From Vreelandella subterranea (GTDB lineage Bacteria > Pseudomonadota > Gammaproteobacteria > Pseudomonadales > Halomonadaceae), in contig NZ_FOGS01000007.1 in NCBI RefSeq assembly GCF_900111305.1, positions 1-64,000 on the forward strand: 64,000 nt of DNA, written 5' to 3'. The translations under genes and the position numbers were made by a program. The notes under the pieces were generated by a model. That model ran no database searches. It was given only the letters and a program-made list of their open reading frames with translations, and was not told the origin of the DNA. Positions within the stretch are counted from its first letter, which is position 1. Each line of letters opens with the position of its first letter. Of the stretch, positions 15,870-24,422 are shown in pieces.

Positions 15870-16363
15870 GGCGCTGGCTCCTGTGCATCGCGTTGTTTCA
15901 GCCCGGCCAAACACAGCTCGCGCTCGGTGGCGCGGCGCTTGACCAGGCCGTTGAGCTTGCGGCCCTTGGCGTAGACCCAGCGCGAAAGCTCACGACAGGC
16001 ACCGCGTAGATCCCCGGCGTTGAGTTTGCGCAGCAGGGTGGAGCGGGCAAACGCGCCTTCGCCGACGTTGTACACAAACGAGGCCAGCGCGGCCCGGGTG
16101 GGCGGTGGCAAATCGACCTTGGCGCGGCTGTCTACCGCCTTGAAGGCATGGCCTAGATCGCCTCGCAGTAACTGCTCACACTCGTGGCGGGATAGCGTTT
16201 GGCCCATTCGCGCCGTGGCGGTGTGGCCATAGCAAACGGTGGGGATGCCCACCGGGTCCTGGTAGGCGGTGGGTTCATAGCCTTCGTAATAGGAGACCAC
16301 TGCGGTGGCGATACTGACGGCACCAGCGGCGAGGCTGACGCCGACTTTGGTTTTAAGACCCAC
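15866..16363 (-). CDS. K: Endolysin, GH24 lysozyme with signal-anchor
   Basis: 165 residues from a GTG with GGGAG eight bases upstream, inside the end of the holin gene. The N terminus GLKTKVGVSLAAGAVSIATAVV is a weakly hydrophobic signal-arrest-release segment. Behind it the lysozyme catalytic triad is seen in YEGYEPTAYQDPVGIPTVCYGHT (Glu, Asp, Thr spacing of T4/P21-type enzymes). The protein cuts peptidoglycan; the SAR segment would hold it inactive in the membrane until the holin collapses the potential. It therefore resembles P21 R rather than the soluble P2 gpK. Confidence 0.9.
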   Translation of the reverse strand: MGLKTKVGVSLAAGAVSIATAVVSYYEGYEPTAYQDPVGIPTVCYGHTATARMGQTLSRHECEQLLRGDLGHAFKAVDSRAKVDLPPPTRAALASFVYNVGEGAFARSTLLRKLNAGDLRGACRELSRWVYAKGRKLNGLVKRRATERELCLAGLKQRDAQEPAP

Positions 16364-16556
16364 GGCGGTTCTCCCAGTATTCGCGCAGTCGGGATACATA
16401 GCGGGGGATCAGCAGGCCGATTTGCAGCGCTAGGTATAGCAGGGTAAGCACGGTGACCCAGTCGGCCGGTGTCATGCCGCCCACGTGCATGAGCGACACC
16501 ACGGCCGGTGGGGCGGCTTTGGCGGTTTCGGTGGTGACTTCAAACGGTTGGCTCAT
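16353..16556 (-). CDS. Holin-like small membrane protein
   Basis: 67 residues with one clear membrane segment (ADWVTVLTLLYLALQIGLLIPRYV) and a basic C terminus (SRLREYWENRRGS). It lies directly before and overlaps the SAR lysozyme, the expected holin place. P2 gpY is larger with three segments, so this is a different, possibly pinholin-type, holin. Assignment rests on position and topology. Confidence 0.75.
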   Translation of the reverse strand: MSQPFEVTTETAKAAPPAVVSLMHVGGMTPADWVTVLTLLYLALQIGLLIPRYVSRLREYWENRRGS

Positions 16557-16602
16557 ACGGGCCTCTAGGCTGGCGAGTGGTAGGCGGCGGATGGGTGCGG
16601 CA

Positions 16603-16827
16603 TCAGTCCCAGAGCTGCACCCGCGGGGCGCGGCTGGGCGATGCGGGAATGGCGGGCAGCTTGACCGCGGTGCCCTGGGGCAGTTGTGGCCCTAGCTCGG
16701 CAAGCCCGGGGTTGGCGGCCAGCACCTGCTCGGTGATGTTTTGGGTGACGCCATAGGCGCGGTAGCAAAGTGCGTCCAGGGTTTCGTTTTGCCGCGCTCT
16801 GAGGGTGTTGGGCTCATTGCGGTTCAT
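16603..16827 (-). CDS. X: Tail protein gpX-like (LysM-like)
   Basis: 74 residues: NTLRARQNETLDALCYRAYGV and VLAANPGLAELGPQLPQGTAVKLP are the tail protein X signature, a LysM-like fold that in P2 takes part in tail assembly. It overlaps the L stop by four bases, and ends 46 bases before the holin gene. Confidence 0.94.
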   Translation of the reverse strand: MNRNEPNTLRARQNETLDALCYRAYGVTQNITEQVLAANPGLAELGPQLPQGTAVKLPAIPASPSRAPRVQLWD

Positions 16828-17297
16828 ATCAGCTCAACGGTGCTGTGCGGGCGGCCTTCGATCTCGCTGATCGCCCAGGCGGCATCGCGGCGGTAGGCGT
16901 CGGCCGGGTCGGCCAGCTGTTCGCCACGCTCGCGGCCGCTGTTGGTGGCGTCATAGTCGGCGTAGCGCTCCATCAGACTGGCGTGTGCGGTGGAGAAAAC
17001 GGCGCGCTGGTACAGGCCGAGGTAGGCGCCCGGGGTTTGCCATACCGGCACGGGAATATCGTCGACGGTGGGGTAACCCGCCTCGACCTGTTCTGCCTGC
17101 CAGTGACGTAACAGCCGGTTGACCATGGCGACGGCGGTGAGCAGCGCGCCTTCAATTCGGGCGCTGGTAATGGTGCCATCCAGCCGGTGGCGTTCGCGGA
17201 AGTCGCTGGGCTGAATGGCTGGCCAGAAGCCGTTGTTCTCAATCGCCTGGTCACTGGTGTCGCTGTTGGCGGTGCCTGCCGAGATAAAGCTGCTCAT
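16824..17297 (-). CDS. L: Head completion protein gpL-like
   Basis: 157 residues, P2 gpL family: SDQAIENNGFWPAIQPSDFRERHRLDG at the N terminus and the C-terminal RRDAAWAISEIEGRPHSTVELI are typical. gpL seals the filled capsid and forms part of the head-tail joint. It is followed with overlap by X and preceded by a gap of 116 bases after M. Confidence 0.95.
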   Translation of the reverse strand: MSSFISAGTANSDTSDQAIENNGFWPAIQPSDFRERHRLDGTITSARIEGALLTAVAMVNRLLRHWQAEQVEAGYPTVDDIPVPVWQTPGAYLGLYQRAVFSTAHASLMERYADYDATNSGRERGEQLADPADAYRRDAAWAISEIEGRPHSTVELI

Positions 17298-17413
17298 CAG
17301 TCCTCTCTTTAAGGTGCTGCCGGTGAAAAAGGGGGTGGGCGGCGTTTCGAGATACGGTTAATCGTTTCTCTCACGTCGCGCCCCCTGACGTCGGCGGTCG
17401 ACTCGGTTGGCCG

Positions 17414-18094
17414 CTAGCCCTTGGGCTGCGCGGCGGCGTTCTGTTTGAGCTCTCGCTCCAGGCGTTCCAGGTCTTTCTTAACGCCAATGCGGTCATTGAG
17501 TGACAGGGCACGTTCCAGGTTGACCTGGGCTTCTTCCAGCTGGCCCGTGGCTCGGCAGGCGTAGCCAAGCGCTTTGTGCAGCTTGGCGCGGATCTGGTCG
17601 TGCATATCCGCATCGCGGGTGAGCACCTCCACATCGACCAGGTAGACGAGTAGGGCGGTGGTATCGGCGCCCTCTTCATCCAACTGTTTAAGGGCTTGGT
17701 CGGCGACTTCCTCGGCGATGATGGCGGCGGTGCCGCGCTCGAACTGGTCCGGCGGGGTGAGGCCGTGCTTGATGGCGTACTTGGCAATGGCGATGGCTCC
17801 GGCGAGGTCACCGGCATCGATACGCCAGAGCATGACGCGCATCAGCACGTCGTCTTGCGCGCCCTGGCCTGCTTCCAGCACGCCGGTAACGTAGTCGGCG
17901 TAGTTGGGCAGGATCTCGCGTTTGATCTCGGCCTTTTTCTCCATTGATTGGGTGGCTTTCAGGCGCCGGTAGTCTTCAAGCAGGGCGGCCTGCATGAGCT
18001 CATAGGCTTCACCCTGCATGGGCGCATCGCCTGCATCAGCCGCCGCCTGGGCGGCGCTGACACGTTCAAAGTGGCGTCGGGCTGGACTGGTCAT
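17414..18094 (-). CDS. M: Terminase small/endonuclease subunit gpM-like
   Basis: 226 residues from MTSPARRHFERVSAAQAA, the start that matches P2 gpM; a longer frame exists upstream but runs into the capsid gene. Body: EIKREILPNYADYVTGVL, then a segment rich in leucine and lysine ending ERLERELKQNA. With gpP it recognises cos and cuts concatemers during packaging. Confidence 0.94.
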   Translation of the reverse strand: MTSPARRHFERVSAAQAAADAGDAPMQGEAYELMQAALLEDYRRLKATQSMEKKAEIKREILPNYADYVTGVLEAGQGAQDDVLMRVMLWRIDAGDLAGAIAIAKYAIKHGLTPPDQFERGTAAIIAEEVADQALKQLDEEGADTTALLVYLVDVEVLTRDADMHDQIRAKLHKALGYACRATGQLEEAQVNLERALSLNDRIGVKKDLERLERELKQNAAAQPKG

Positions 18095-18116
18095 TGCGTC
18101 TCCCCTATCTCTAAAT

Positions 18117-19166
18117 TCAAGAGCCGTTGAGGGCTTTTTCTGAAAGCTCGATGTTCTCGACCATGCAGCCCGCGCCGAAGTCTTCCACCACGTATGAATC
18201 GTTGCTTGATTCGTAGTTTTCGACGCGGTTGCGCTTGGGGTTCTCGGTGACGTAGCGGCGGCGGGCACCGTTCTGCCAGTAGATCGAGAGGTTATCCAGG
18301 GTGGTGACCATCAGCGCGTTGTCGGGGAAGAAGGGCACATCCACTCCTTGCAGCGCGCCGATACGCTTCTGGCTGATCACCATGTCGGCGGCCATTTGCT
18401 CGGAAGGCGGCAGTTGGTTCAGCAGCGGGAAGTACTTATCCGCCATGAGGTTGCGGCCGAGGATGACCACCAGCCCTGGTAGGTTGCGGAACCAGGGGGA
18501 GATCAGGTTGTTGACCACGTCATAGACCACCGCATCCAGCGAGGCAAAGTCGCCGACAATACCGGGTTCGGTTTCGTTGGGCGTTGGATCAATCAGGATC
18601 TTGCCGCTGGTTTTGCCGTCCTTCATCACCCGCGCCGGTGATTGGGTGCGGTAATGCTCAAGCCAACCGATGTTGACGTCTTCCAACATCGGGTTGGCTG
18701 TGGGGTCGGTTTGCTTGGCGGCGGAGGTGCCGTTGAAGCCGATCATCATACGGTCCAGCGCCTGCTGGCGAACGATGACATCGCGCACCATGGCCTGGAA
18801 GTTGGGGAACTTCGCCCATGCGTCCAGCTTGGCGTAGCCCAGGTGGGTGTCGAATTCGGTCATTCGGCACTCGTAGCCCTGGGCATCCAGCGTGGTGAGG
18901 TCGCGGGTGGTACGGTCCTGATTGTTGACGTTGGTGCGGGCGGCGATGGGGCCGGTGACCCCCAGGGCCAGCTTTTCGCCTTTCAGCTCATCCACGCCGA
19001 CCATATTGATGCGCGAGAGGAAGTCGCTGGATTCCTGAATGCGCTTTTCCAACCGCTGCTGGATGGTGGGGTCGACGGCGAATTTCTGGGTGGCGTCCGG
19101 GACGCCGTTGAGCTTCGCCACTTGACTGGCGAAGTTGTTGAAGTGCTTGCGGGTATCGTTGCGCAT
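18117..19166 (-). CDS. N: Major capsid protein precursor gpN-like
   Basis: 349 residues (P2 357). Conserved pieces: HFNNFASQVAKLNG, QESSDFLSRINMVGVDELKGEK, YECRMTEFDTHLGYAKLDAWAK and FNGTSAAKQTDPTANPML followed by WLEHYRTQSPARVM. HK97-type fold. It follows the scaffold by 15 bases. In P2 the first 31 residues are cut off by the protease part of gpO; the N terminus here has the same layout. Confidence 0.96.
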   Translation of the reverse strand: MRNDTRKHFNNFASQVAKLNGVPDATQKFAVDPTIQQRLEKRIQESSDFLSRINMVGVDELKGEKLALGVTGPIAARTNVNNQDRTTRDLTTLDAQGYECRMTEFDTHLGYAKLDAWAKFPNFQAMVRDVIVRQQALDRMMIGFNGTSAAKQTDPTANPMLEDVNIGWLEHYRTQSPARVMKDGKTSGKILIDPTPNETEPGIVGDFASLDAVVYDVVNNLISPWFRNLPGLVVILGRNLMADKYFPLLNQLPPSEQMAADMVISQKRIGALQGVDVPFFPDNALMVTTLDNLSIYWQNGARRRYVTENPKRNRVENYESSNDSYVVEDFGAGCMVENIELSEKALNGS

Positions 19167-19181
19167 GGGCTTGGGCGTCTC

Positions 19182-19988
19182 TTAGCAGTCGGTTTCGATG
19201 GTGCCGTCGTTGCCGGTGGCGGGCTTGCGCGGCGTGTGGCTGGGGGTGTTGTCGAGCTGGGTGTACAGGGCGTCGAAGTCTTGCTTCAGCGTGTCGTGGG
19301 CGCTTTTGAGCTCGTTGAAGGCGGCCTGGGTGGGGCGCTTTTCCAGCTCGGCAGCCAAGGTTGAGTGCTTTTCCACGAACAGGCCGAGGGTGTCTTCCAG
19401 CTCGCTGCGAAAGGCGCTGAAGCTGGCATCGGTTTTGGCGTCGTGCTTTTTGAACAGCGCCTTGACGCGCTCGGCGAGGCTTGGACCGGTGTCCTGGGGG
19501 GTGAACGCCAGCTCGGTTTCCAACGCTTCGGAAAAGACGTTGTCCGGGCGTTGCTTGCGGGCCGCCAGCGGGGAGTTCTTGCCTTCCTGCGCGCTGAATT
19601 TGAGCATCGAAGTGCCCAGCGCGGCGGGGGAGTCGGTGACGGCCAGACCCACCAGGTAAGCTTCGCCGGTGCCCGCAAAGTCGAGATCCACCTCCATCGA
19701 GGTGTAGATTTTCTGACGCTTCTCGACCATGGCCTTGAGCTCATCGGTCGGGTCGATCTCGGCGTAAAGGCCGAGCTTGCCGTCCTCGTCGGCTTCGGTT
19801 TTCAGCGCGGTGACATCGCCGTAGGCCTTGAAGGGGCCGTCCGGCAGCATGCCTTTCATGTGTTCCAGGTTGACCCGGCAGCCGTATTTGGCGGGATCGA
19901 AGTTGGTGGCCATTTGGGTGAGCCATTCGGCGCTGATGGTGCGGCCATCGGTGGTGGCGCCTTCTTTTGCAATGCGATGCCAGGGCAT
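19182..19988 (-). CDS. O: Capsid scaffold/protease gpO-like
   Basis: 268 residues. N-terminal half (IAKEGATTDGRTISAEWLTQMATNFDP ... GCRVNLEHMKG ... YLVGLAVTDSPAALGTSML) is the protease domain of P2 gpO, with His in NLEHMKG and Ser in VTDSPAALGT as candidates for the catalytic pair. The C-terminal half is coiled-coil (ELEKRPTQAAFNELKSAHDTLKQDF) and serves as scaffold. It is first gene of the O-N-M-L-X-lysis-R-S operon. Confidence 0.95.
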   Translation of the reverse strand: MPWHRIAKEGATTDGRTISAEWLTQMATNFDPAKYGCRVNLEHMKGMLPDGPFKAYGDVTALKTEADEDGKLGLYAEIDPTDELKAMVEKRQKIYTSMEVDLDFAGTGEAYLVGLAVTDSPAALGTSMLKFSAQEGKNSPLAARKQRPDNVFSEALETELAFTPQDTGPSLAERVKALFKKHDAKTDASFSAFRSELEDTLGLFVEKHSTLAAELEKRPTQAAFNELKSAHDTLKQDFDALYTQLDNTPSHTPRKPATGNDGTIETDC

Positions 19989-20067
19989 GGGCGGGCCTCG
20001 GTTGAGTTAGGGGCGTTTCGGCTGGGGTCAGGTTCCGCGTGTACGCGATTTGGCTCAACGGGCGGCG

Positions 20068-20091
20068 GGTGTCAGTCGCGCTACTTACACC
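20068..20091. promoter_or_regulatory. Late activator palindrome between O and P (site 3 of 3)
   Basis: GGTGT-N14-ACACC in the divergent gap, 80-103 bases before O and 46-69 bases before P. Because it is symmetrical, one site may serve both directions, where P2 has separate P and O promoters. Confidence 0.7.
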
Positions 20092-20136
20092 GAGGCGGGC
20101 AATCTCCGCTTCGTCTGCGCGGGTACGCTGGCGGGC

Positions 20137-21918
20137 ATGACACCTCAAGCGCATATCGACGACGATCACTACCGCCTATCCGCCCGCCATCTTTATTGGA
20201 TGGGGTGGCGCATTGCGCGGATTGCCGAATTTCTGGACATCCCCCGTGCGACCATTGATAGCTGGAAAAAGCGAGATGCCTGGGACGACGCGACGCCGAC
20301 CCAGCGGGTAGAGGGCGCGTTGGAGGCGCGCCTGGTGCAGTTGATCTGGAAGGATCAAAAGGAAGGCAAGGACTTCAAGGAAATCGACCTGCTGGGCCGC
20401 CAGATCGAGCGGTTAGCGCGGGTGCACAAGTACCAGGGCAGCGGGAAGGAAGCCGACCTTAATCCCAATATTGAGCGTCGCAATGCTGGCGAGAAACGCA
20501 AGCCCAAGCGTAACGATGTGGGTGACGAGGGCGTGATTCAGATCGTCGAGGCCTTCGAGGCCTCGCTGCTCGACTACCAGCGTGATTGGTACCGGGCAAA
20601 AGAAACCGAAGCAATCCGCAATATTCTCAAGAGTCGCCAGATTGGCGCGACCTGGTACTTCGCCCGGGAGGCGATTGCTGACGCCCTTGAGACGGGGCGA
20701 AACAAGATATTTATGTCAGCGAGTAAAGCCCAGGCGCATATCTTCAGAAATTACATCGTGCGCTTCGTGTTTGAAACCACCGGCGTGGAGCTGAAGGGCG
20801 ACCCCATCATTCTCGCTAACGGCGCCGAGCTGCACTTTTTGGGCACCAATGCCAAGACGGCGCAGGGCTACCACGGCGATACCTACCTGGATGAGTATTT
20901 CTGGATTCACGGCTTCGAACAGTTCCAGCAAGTGACGTCGGGGATGGCGATGCAGAAGCAGTGGCGAGAGACCTATTTCTCTACGCCATCCTCGGTCACC
21001 CACGAAGCCTATCCGTTCTGGACAGGCAGCCACTTCAACGAGGGGCGACCCAAAGCTGACCACATCAAAATAGATGTGTCTCACAGCGCCTTGTCGGGAG
21101 GTCGACGCTGTGAGGATGACCACTGGCGGCAGATCGTAACGGTCGAAGATGCAGTGGCTCGCGGCGGTGACATCCTGCTCGATATAGACAAGCTCCGCCG
21201 CAAATATAGCCCCGATGCCTTTAAGAACTTGCTGATGTGCGAGTTCGTAGACGACACGCAAAGTGCCTTCCCGCTGGCGATGATGCAACGCTGCATGGTG
21301 GATAGCTGGGATGCCTGGCGGGATTTGAAGCCGTTCGCCCCGCGCCCTTACGGCGATCACCCGGTGTGGATCGGCTACGACCCGGCGGGGGATGGCGAAG
21401 ACGGCGATGGGGCAGGCCTGGTCGTGGTTGCGCCGCCCAAGTCCATGGATGGCAAGCACCGCATCCTGGAACGCCACCGCCTGAAGGGCCGCGACTATGA
21501 GGCCCAGGCGGAATTTATCCGCAGCGTGACCCGCCGCTACAACGCGACCTTTATCGGTATCGATACCTCCGGCCTTGGCGAGGCGGTGGCCCAACTGGTG
21601 GCGAAGTTCTTCCCCACCGTGACCCGGTACCGCTACACCCCCGAGATGAAAGCGCGCCTGGTGATGCAGGCGCAGCAGATCATCAACAAGGGGCGGCTGG
21701 AATTTGATGCGGGCTGGACGGATCTCGCCCAGTCGTTCATGGCGATCCGCCGGGAGCTGACTGCCTCCGGACGCCAGATGACCTACACCGCCGGTCGCAA
21801 TAACCAAACCGGCCACGCGGATCTCGCGTGGGCGACGATGCATGCCCTACACAATGAGCCACTCGATGGCCCGGTCGACCACGGCACGGGCCGTTCCCTA
21901 ATGGAGATGTTTGAATGA
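20137..21918 (+). CDS. P: Terminase ATPase subunit gpP-like
   Basis: 593 residues from MTPQAHIDDDHYRLSARHLYWMGW; an earlier in-frame ATG at 20050 is rejected because it overlaps the activator palindrome and P2 gpP begins at the equivalent of the chosen ATG. N-terminal helix-turn-helix (IARIAEFLDIPRATIDSWKKR). The ATPase motor is seen in LKSRQIGATWYFAREAIADAL (Walker A equivalent) and DTYLDEYFWIHGF (Walker B). C-terminal nuclease: VWIGYDPAGDGEDGDGAGLVVV and FIGIDTSGLGEAV. It drives DNA into the prohead. It overlaps Q by four bases. Confidence 0.95.
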   Translation: MTPQAHIDDDHYRLSARHLYWMGWRIARIAEFLDIPRATIDSWKKRDAWDDATPTQRVEGALEARLVQLIWKDQKEGKDFKEIDLLGRQIERLARVHKYQGSGKEADLNPNIERRNAGEKRKPKRNDVGDEGVIQIVEAFEASLLDYQRDWYRAKETEAIRNILKSRQIGATWYFAREAIADALETGRNKIFMSASKAQAHIFRNYIVRFVFETTGVELKGDPIILANGAELHFLGTNAKTAQGYHGDTYLDEYFWIHGFEQFQQVTSGMAMQKQWRETYFSTPSSVTHEAYPFWTGSHFNEGRPKADHIKIDVSHSALSGGRRCEDDHWRQIVTVEDAVARGGDILLDIDKLRRKYSPDAFKNLLMCEFVDDTQSAFPLAMMQRCMVDSWDAWRDLKPFAPRPYGDHPVWIGYDPAGDGEDGDGAGLVVVAPPKSMDGKHRILERHRLKGRDYEAQAEFIRSVTRRYNATFIGIDTSGLGEAVAQLVAKFFPTVTRYRYTPEMKARLVMQAQQIINKGRLEFDAGWTDLAQSFMAIRRELTASGRQMTYTAGRNNQTGHADLAWATMHALHNEPLDGPVDHGTGRSLMEMFE

Positions 21919-22991
21919 GCGATTCGCTGGCGGAAAAGCCCCGGATTCGTGTACCCGCTTATGATGTGAATGAAGCGGGGGAGCCAGCAGCGCCCGCCAA
22001 GGCGGAGGCGTTCAGCTTTGGCGAGCCCACGCCGGTGATTGATGGCTATGACTTTTTCTATACCGGATGCTGGATGCTGGGCAACGAGTGGTACGAGCCA
22101 CCGGTGGACTTTCCTGCGCTGGCTCAGACCTACCGTGCTACGGCCCACCATGGCTCGGCCATTCAGGTGAAGCGCAATATACTGGTGCGTTCGTTTATTC
22201 CTCATCCACTGCTCAGCCGCCAGGCGTTCAGCGCGCTGGCCACCGATTACTTTGTGTTTGGCAACTGCTACCTGGAGCGGATCTTCGGGCGCCTGGGCAG
22301 GTTGTTGGCATTGAAGCCAGCGCGGGCCAAGTACGTGCGCCGTGGTGCGGATCTCAGCCGCTATTTCTGGGTACCCAATTGGGAGGAGCGCAGCGAGTTC
22401 AACGAGGGCAGCATCATTCACCTGCTGGAACCGGATATTAACCAGGAGGTTTATGGCGTGCCGGATTACCTGGGCGCGCTGCAGTCGATCTACCTGAACG
22501 AAAACGCCACGCTGTTCCGGCGCAAGTATTACCTCAACGGCTCCCACGCCGGGTTCGTGATGTACGTCTCCGATGCGGCGCATAACCAGGAAGACATCGA
22601 CGCCATGCGCTCGGCACTGAAGGAATCGAAGGGCGTGGGCAATTTCCGCAACCTGTTCCTGTACAGCCCCAACGGCAAGAAAGACGGCATCCAGATCATC
22701 CCGATCAGCGAGGTGGCCGCCAAGGACGATTTCGCCGCGATCAAGAACATCACCCGCGACGACCAGCTCGCCGGCCACCGCATCCCCCCGCAGCTAATGG
22801 GCATTATCCCCAACAACACCGGCGGCTTCGGCGACGTGGAGAAAGCCGCCAAGGTGTTCGTTACAAATGAATTAGAGCCGGTGCAGGCGGTGTTCAGCGA
22901 GATTAATGATTTGCTGGGGGAGGAGGTGATTCGGTTTAAGGAGTATTCGTTGGCTTCTGCCAGCGAGCCAACCGCTGGCCCTATTCGTTAA
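21915..22991 (+). CDS. Q: Portal protein gpQ-like
   Basis: 358 residues (P2 344), PBSX/P2 portal family. Motifs: FSFGEPTPVIDGYDFFYTGCWM, WYEPPVDFPALAQTYRATAHHGSAI, YLGALQSIYLNENATLFRRKYYLNGSHAGFVMY and IPPQLMGIIPNNTGGFGDVEKA. Twelve copies form the vertex through which DNA enters. It is the last gene of the P-Q operon. Confidence 0.96.
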   Translation: MSDSLAEKPRIRVPAYDVNEAGEPAAPAKAEAFSFGEPTPVIDGYDFFYTGCWMLGNEWYEPPVDFPALAQTYRATAHHGSAIQVKRNILVRSFIPHPLLSRQAFSALATDYFVFGNCYLERIFGRLGRLLALKPARAKYVRRGADLSRYFWVPNWEERSEFNEGSIIHLLEPDINQEVYGVPDYLGALQSIYLNENATLFRRKYYLNGSHAGFVMYVSDAAHNQEDIDAMRSALKESKGVGNFRNLFLYSPNGKKDGIQIIPISEVAAKDDFAAIKNITRDDQLAGHRIPPQLMGIIPNNTGGFGDVEKAAKVFVTNELEPVQAVFSEINDLLGEEVIRFKEYSLASASEPTAGPIR

Positions 22992-23000
22992 CCATACATC

Positions 23001-23033
23001 CAACCAAAACGCCGCCCAATTGGGCAGCGCTTG
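23001..23033. terminator. Hairpin between convergent Q and antirepressor genes
   Basis: GCCCAATTGGGC core within an imperfect stem; on the minus strand it runs into TTTT, so it best serves the antirepressor gene that ends at 23036, and may also stop Q transcripts. Confidence 0.55.
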
Positions 23034-23035
23034 CG

Positions 23036-23638
23036 TTAGGTGGAAGCAATCTGTGGCGGTGACGGGGGCAGGTGGGTGGCGTTCCACACCTCTAATGGTT
23101 CGGTGGGTAGACCAATCGCATCATTCACCTGCCGCAGGGCGCAATGCAGGTTGAACCGCTCCCGTGGATCTTCGTTCTTGGCAAGTTCCCGCGCTAGGGT
23201 GCGGCTCTGCTCCTGCAAAATGAGCAGGTAGCGGAACTTCGGTGTGTCCTTGATGCGCTTACGCACCTGTTCCAGCGGCTGCACCTCGGTCGCCTGCTGC
23301 TTTAACAGCGCCACGGCTTGGCGCTCACGCTGGATAAAGTAGCGCCGCACCTTGCGGCCCATGGCATTGTTTTCAATCATCGCCAGTTCTTTGGCCATTC
23401 CAATCGTCAGGTGGTAGTCGATCATCTTCTGGGGGCGTGCTTTTGAGCTCACCAAATCCGGTGAGCTCAAATTTTGTACAGTTATGTAGTCCTCGCCTTC
23501 CTCGAATCCGTATTGACGAATGCGGTCTAATATCCAAGAGGAAAAGGCCCTGCCCACTTCCAAAAACTCATGCAGGTCACGGGCGTTGCACAGCAGCGCT
23601 TCCTCCGATTGAAACACCGGAATCATCATATCGTTCAT
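23036..23638 (-). CDS. AntA/AntB-type antirepressor
   Basis: 200 residues from MNDMMIPVFQSEEALLCNARDLHEFLEV, with AAAGGAG before the ATG (a longer frame has no such site). The N-terminal 100 residues are the AntA/AntB domain (HEFLEVGRAFSSWILDRIRQYGFEEGEDY, DYHLTIGMAKELAMIENNAMGRKVRRYFI). The rest is a helical, basic C terminus. Such proteins bind and inactivate the phage repressor and trigger lytic growth. It follows the BRO-N gene by 25 bases, so both should be one transcript. Confidence 0.9.
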   Translation of the reverse strand: MNDMMIPVFQSEEALLCNARDLHEFLEVGRAFSSWILDRIRQYGFEEGEDYITVQNLSSPDLVSSKARPQKMIDYHLTIGMAKELAMIENNAMGRKVRRYFIQRERQAVALLKQQATEVQPLEQVRKRIKDTPKFRYLLILQEQSRTLARELAKNEDPRERFNLHCALRQVNDAIGLPTEPLEVWNATHLPPSPPQIAST

Positions 23639-23663
23639 GGGTTTCTCCTTTGCTAACAATCGA

Positions 23664-24422
23664 TTAGTGGACTTGCTGCTGTAGGCGCTCAAGGTAGCGG
23701 CCTGCAATCGCCGCACCGTCTACCATGTGGCTGTACATCGCTTTGCCTGCCGGGGAGCCTAGCTGGCTAAGCGCCTCGTAAAGATGATACTGGCGGTCAA
23801 GCTGCCGCAACGCCTGCATATGGTGGCACAGGGCATACAGGTTGGTGCAGTCGCTGCTGTCTAGCGGGCTGGTGGTGGTGATGGCGGGAAGGGGAGCACA
23901 GGCGGCAATAAAGTTGCAGGCGTTGTTTAGCTCATCGGCAGGGATCAGTTCGGCTCTGGGCACGTTGAAGCGAGTGTGTACCAATCCCCATAGCTGGGAA
24001 CGCGCTTGGCGCTGCTGAGCGCTCGGCAACCGCTTGAGCTTTTTGCCAATCAACTCATGCAGGATATGCAGGCCATCGGTACCGATAGTGGTCGAAGAAA
24101 TATCGTAGTAGCCATACTTGCGGATAGCGGGCAGCACCTCGGCGGTCACCCACTTCTTGAACCGGCGTGCTTCGGTTTTACGGCTGCGTAGTATCAGTGA
24201 GTAGAGGCCAGACTCATTGATAAGTATGGGTTTTCTTCCCGAACCCGAATACTGTTCGTGTTTGCATTTCTCGTCGTCATCCAACCCGATCAGCGCTTTG
24301 TTGGTGTCGCGCAGATCCAGCGCAGCGCATACATCCATGGCAAAAAACCACGGCTGTTCGTCAATCAACAGCGTGCGAATTTCTTGGGTATCGAACTGGA
24401 AAGGAATGATGTGAGCAGCCAT
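23664..24422 (-). CDS. BRO-N domain antirepressor-like protein
   Basis: 252 residues. Residues 1-105 form a BRO-N domain (IPFQFDTQEIRTLLIDEQPWFFAMDVCAALDLRDTNKAL ... LINESGLYSLILRSRKTEARRFKKWVTAEVLPAIRKYG). The C-terminal part has a P22AR-like helical region (LGKKLKRLPSAQQRQARSQLWGLVHTRF). The ATG has GGAGG seven bases upstream, but that site can be masked by a leader segment at 24496-24506. The gene overlaps, in another frame, the end of a 79-codon leader frame. Most likely function: antirepressor under RNA control. Confidence 0.85.
   Translation of the reverse strand: MAAHIIPFQFDTQEIRTLLIDEQPWFFAMDVCAALDLRDTNKALIGLDDDEKCKHEQYSGSGRKPILINESGLYSLILRSRKTEARRFKKWVTAEVLPAIRKYGYYDISSTTIGTDGLHILHELIGKKLKRLPSAQQRQARSQLWGLVHTRFNVPRAELIPADELNNACNFIAACAPLPAITTTSPLDSSDCTNLYALCHHMQALRQLDRQYHLYEALSQLGSPAGKAMYSHMVDGAAIAGRYLERLQQQVH

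Noticed and set aside
20716..21843. Long minus-strand open frame over the terminase gene
   Set aside because: Shadow of gene P; composition and lack of any motif or ribosome site speak against it. The same holds for frames opposite T (2854-4029), sdhA (34148-35266) and lpd (41408-43021).
340..23000. Contractile tail cluster as an R-type tailocin
   Set aside because: Capsid, scaffold, portal and both terminase genes are present and look intact, so it is a phage rather than a headless particle.
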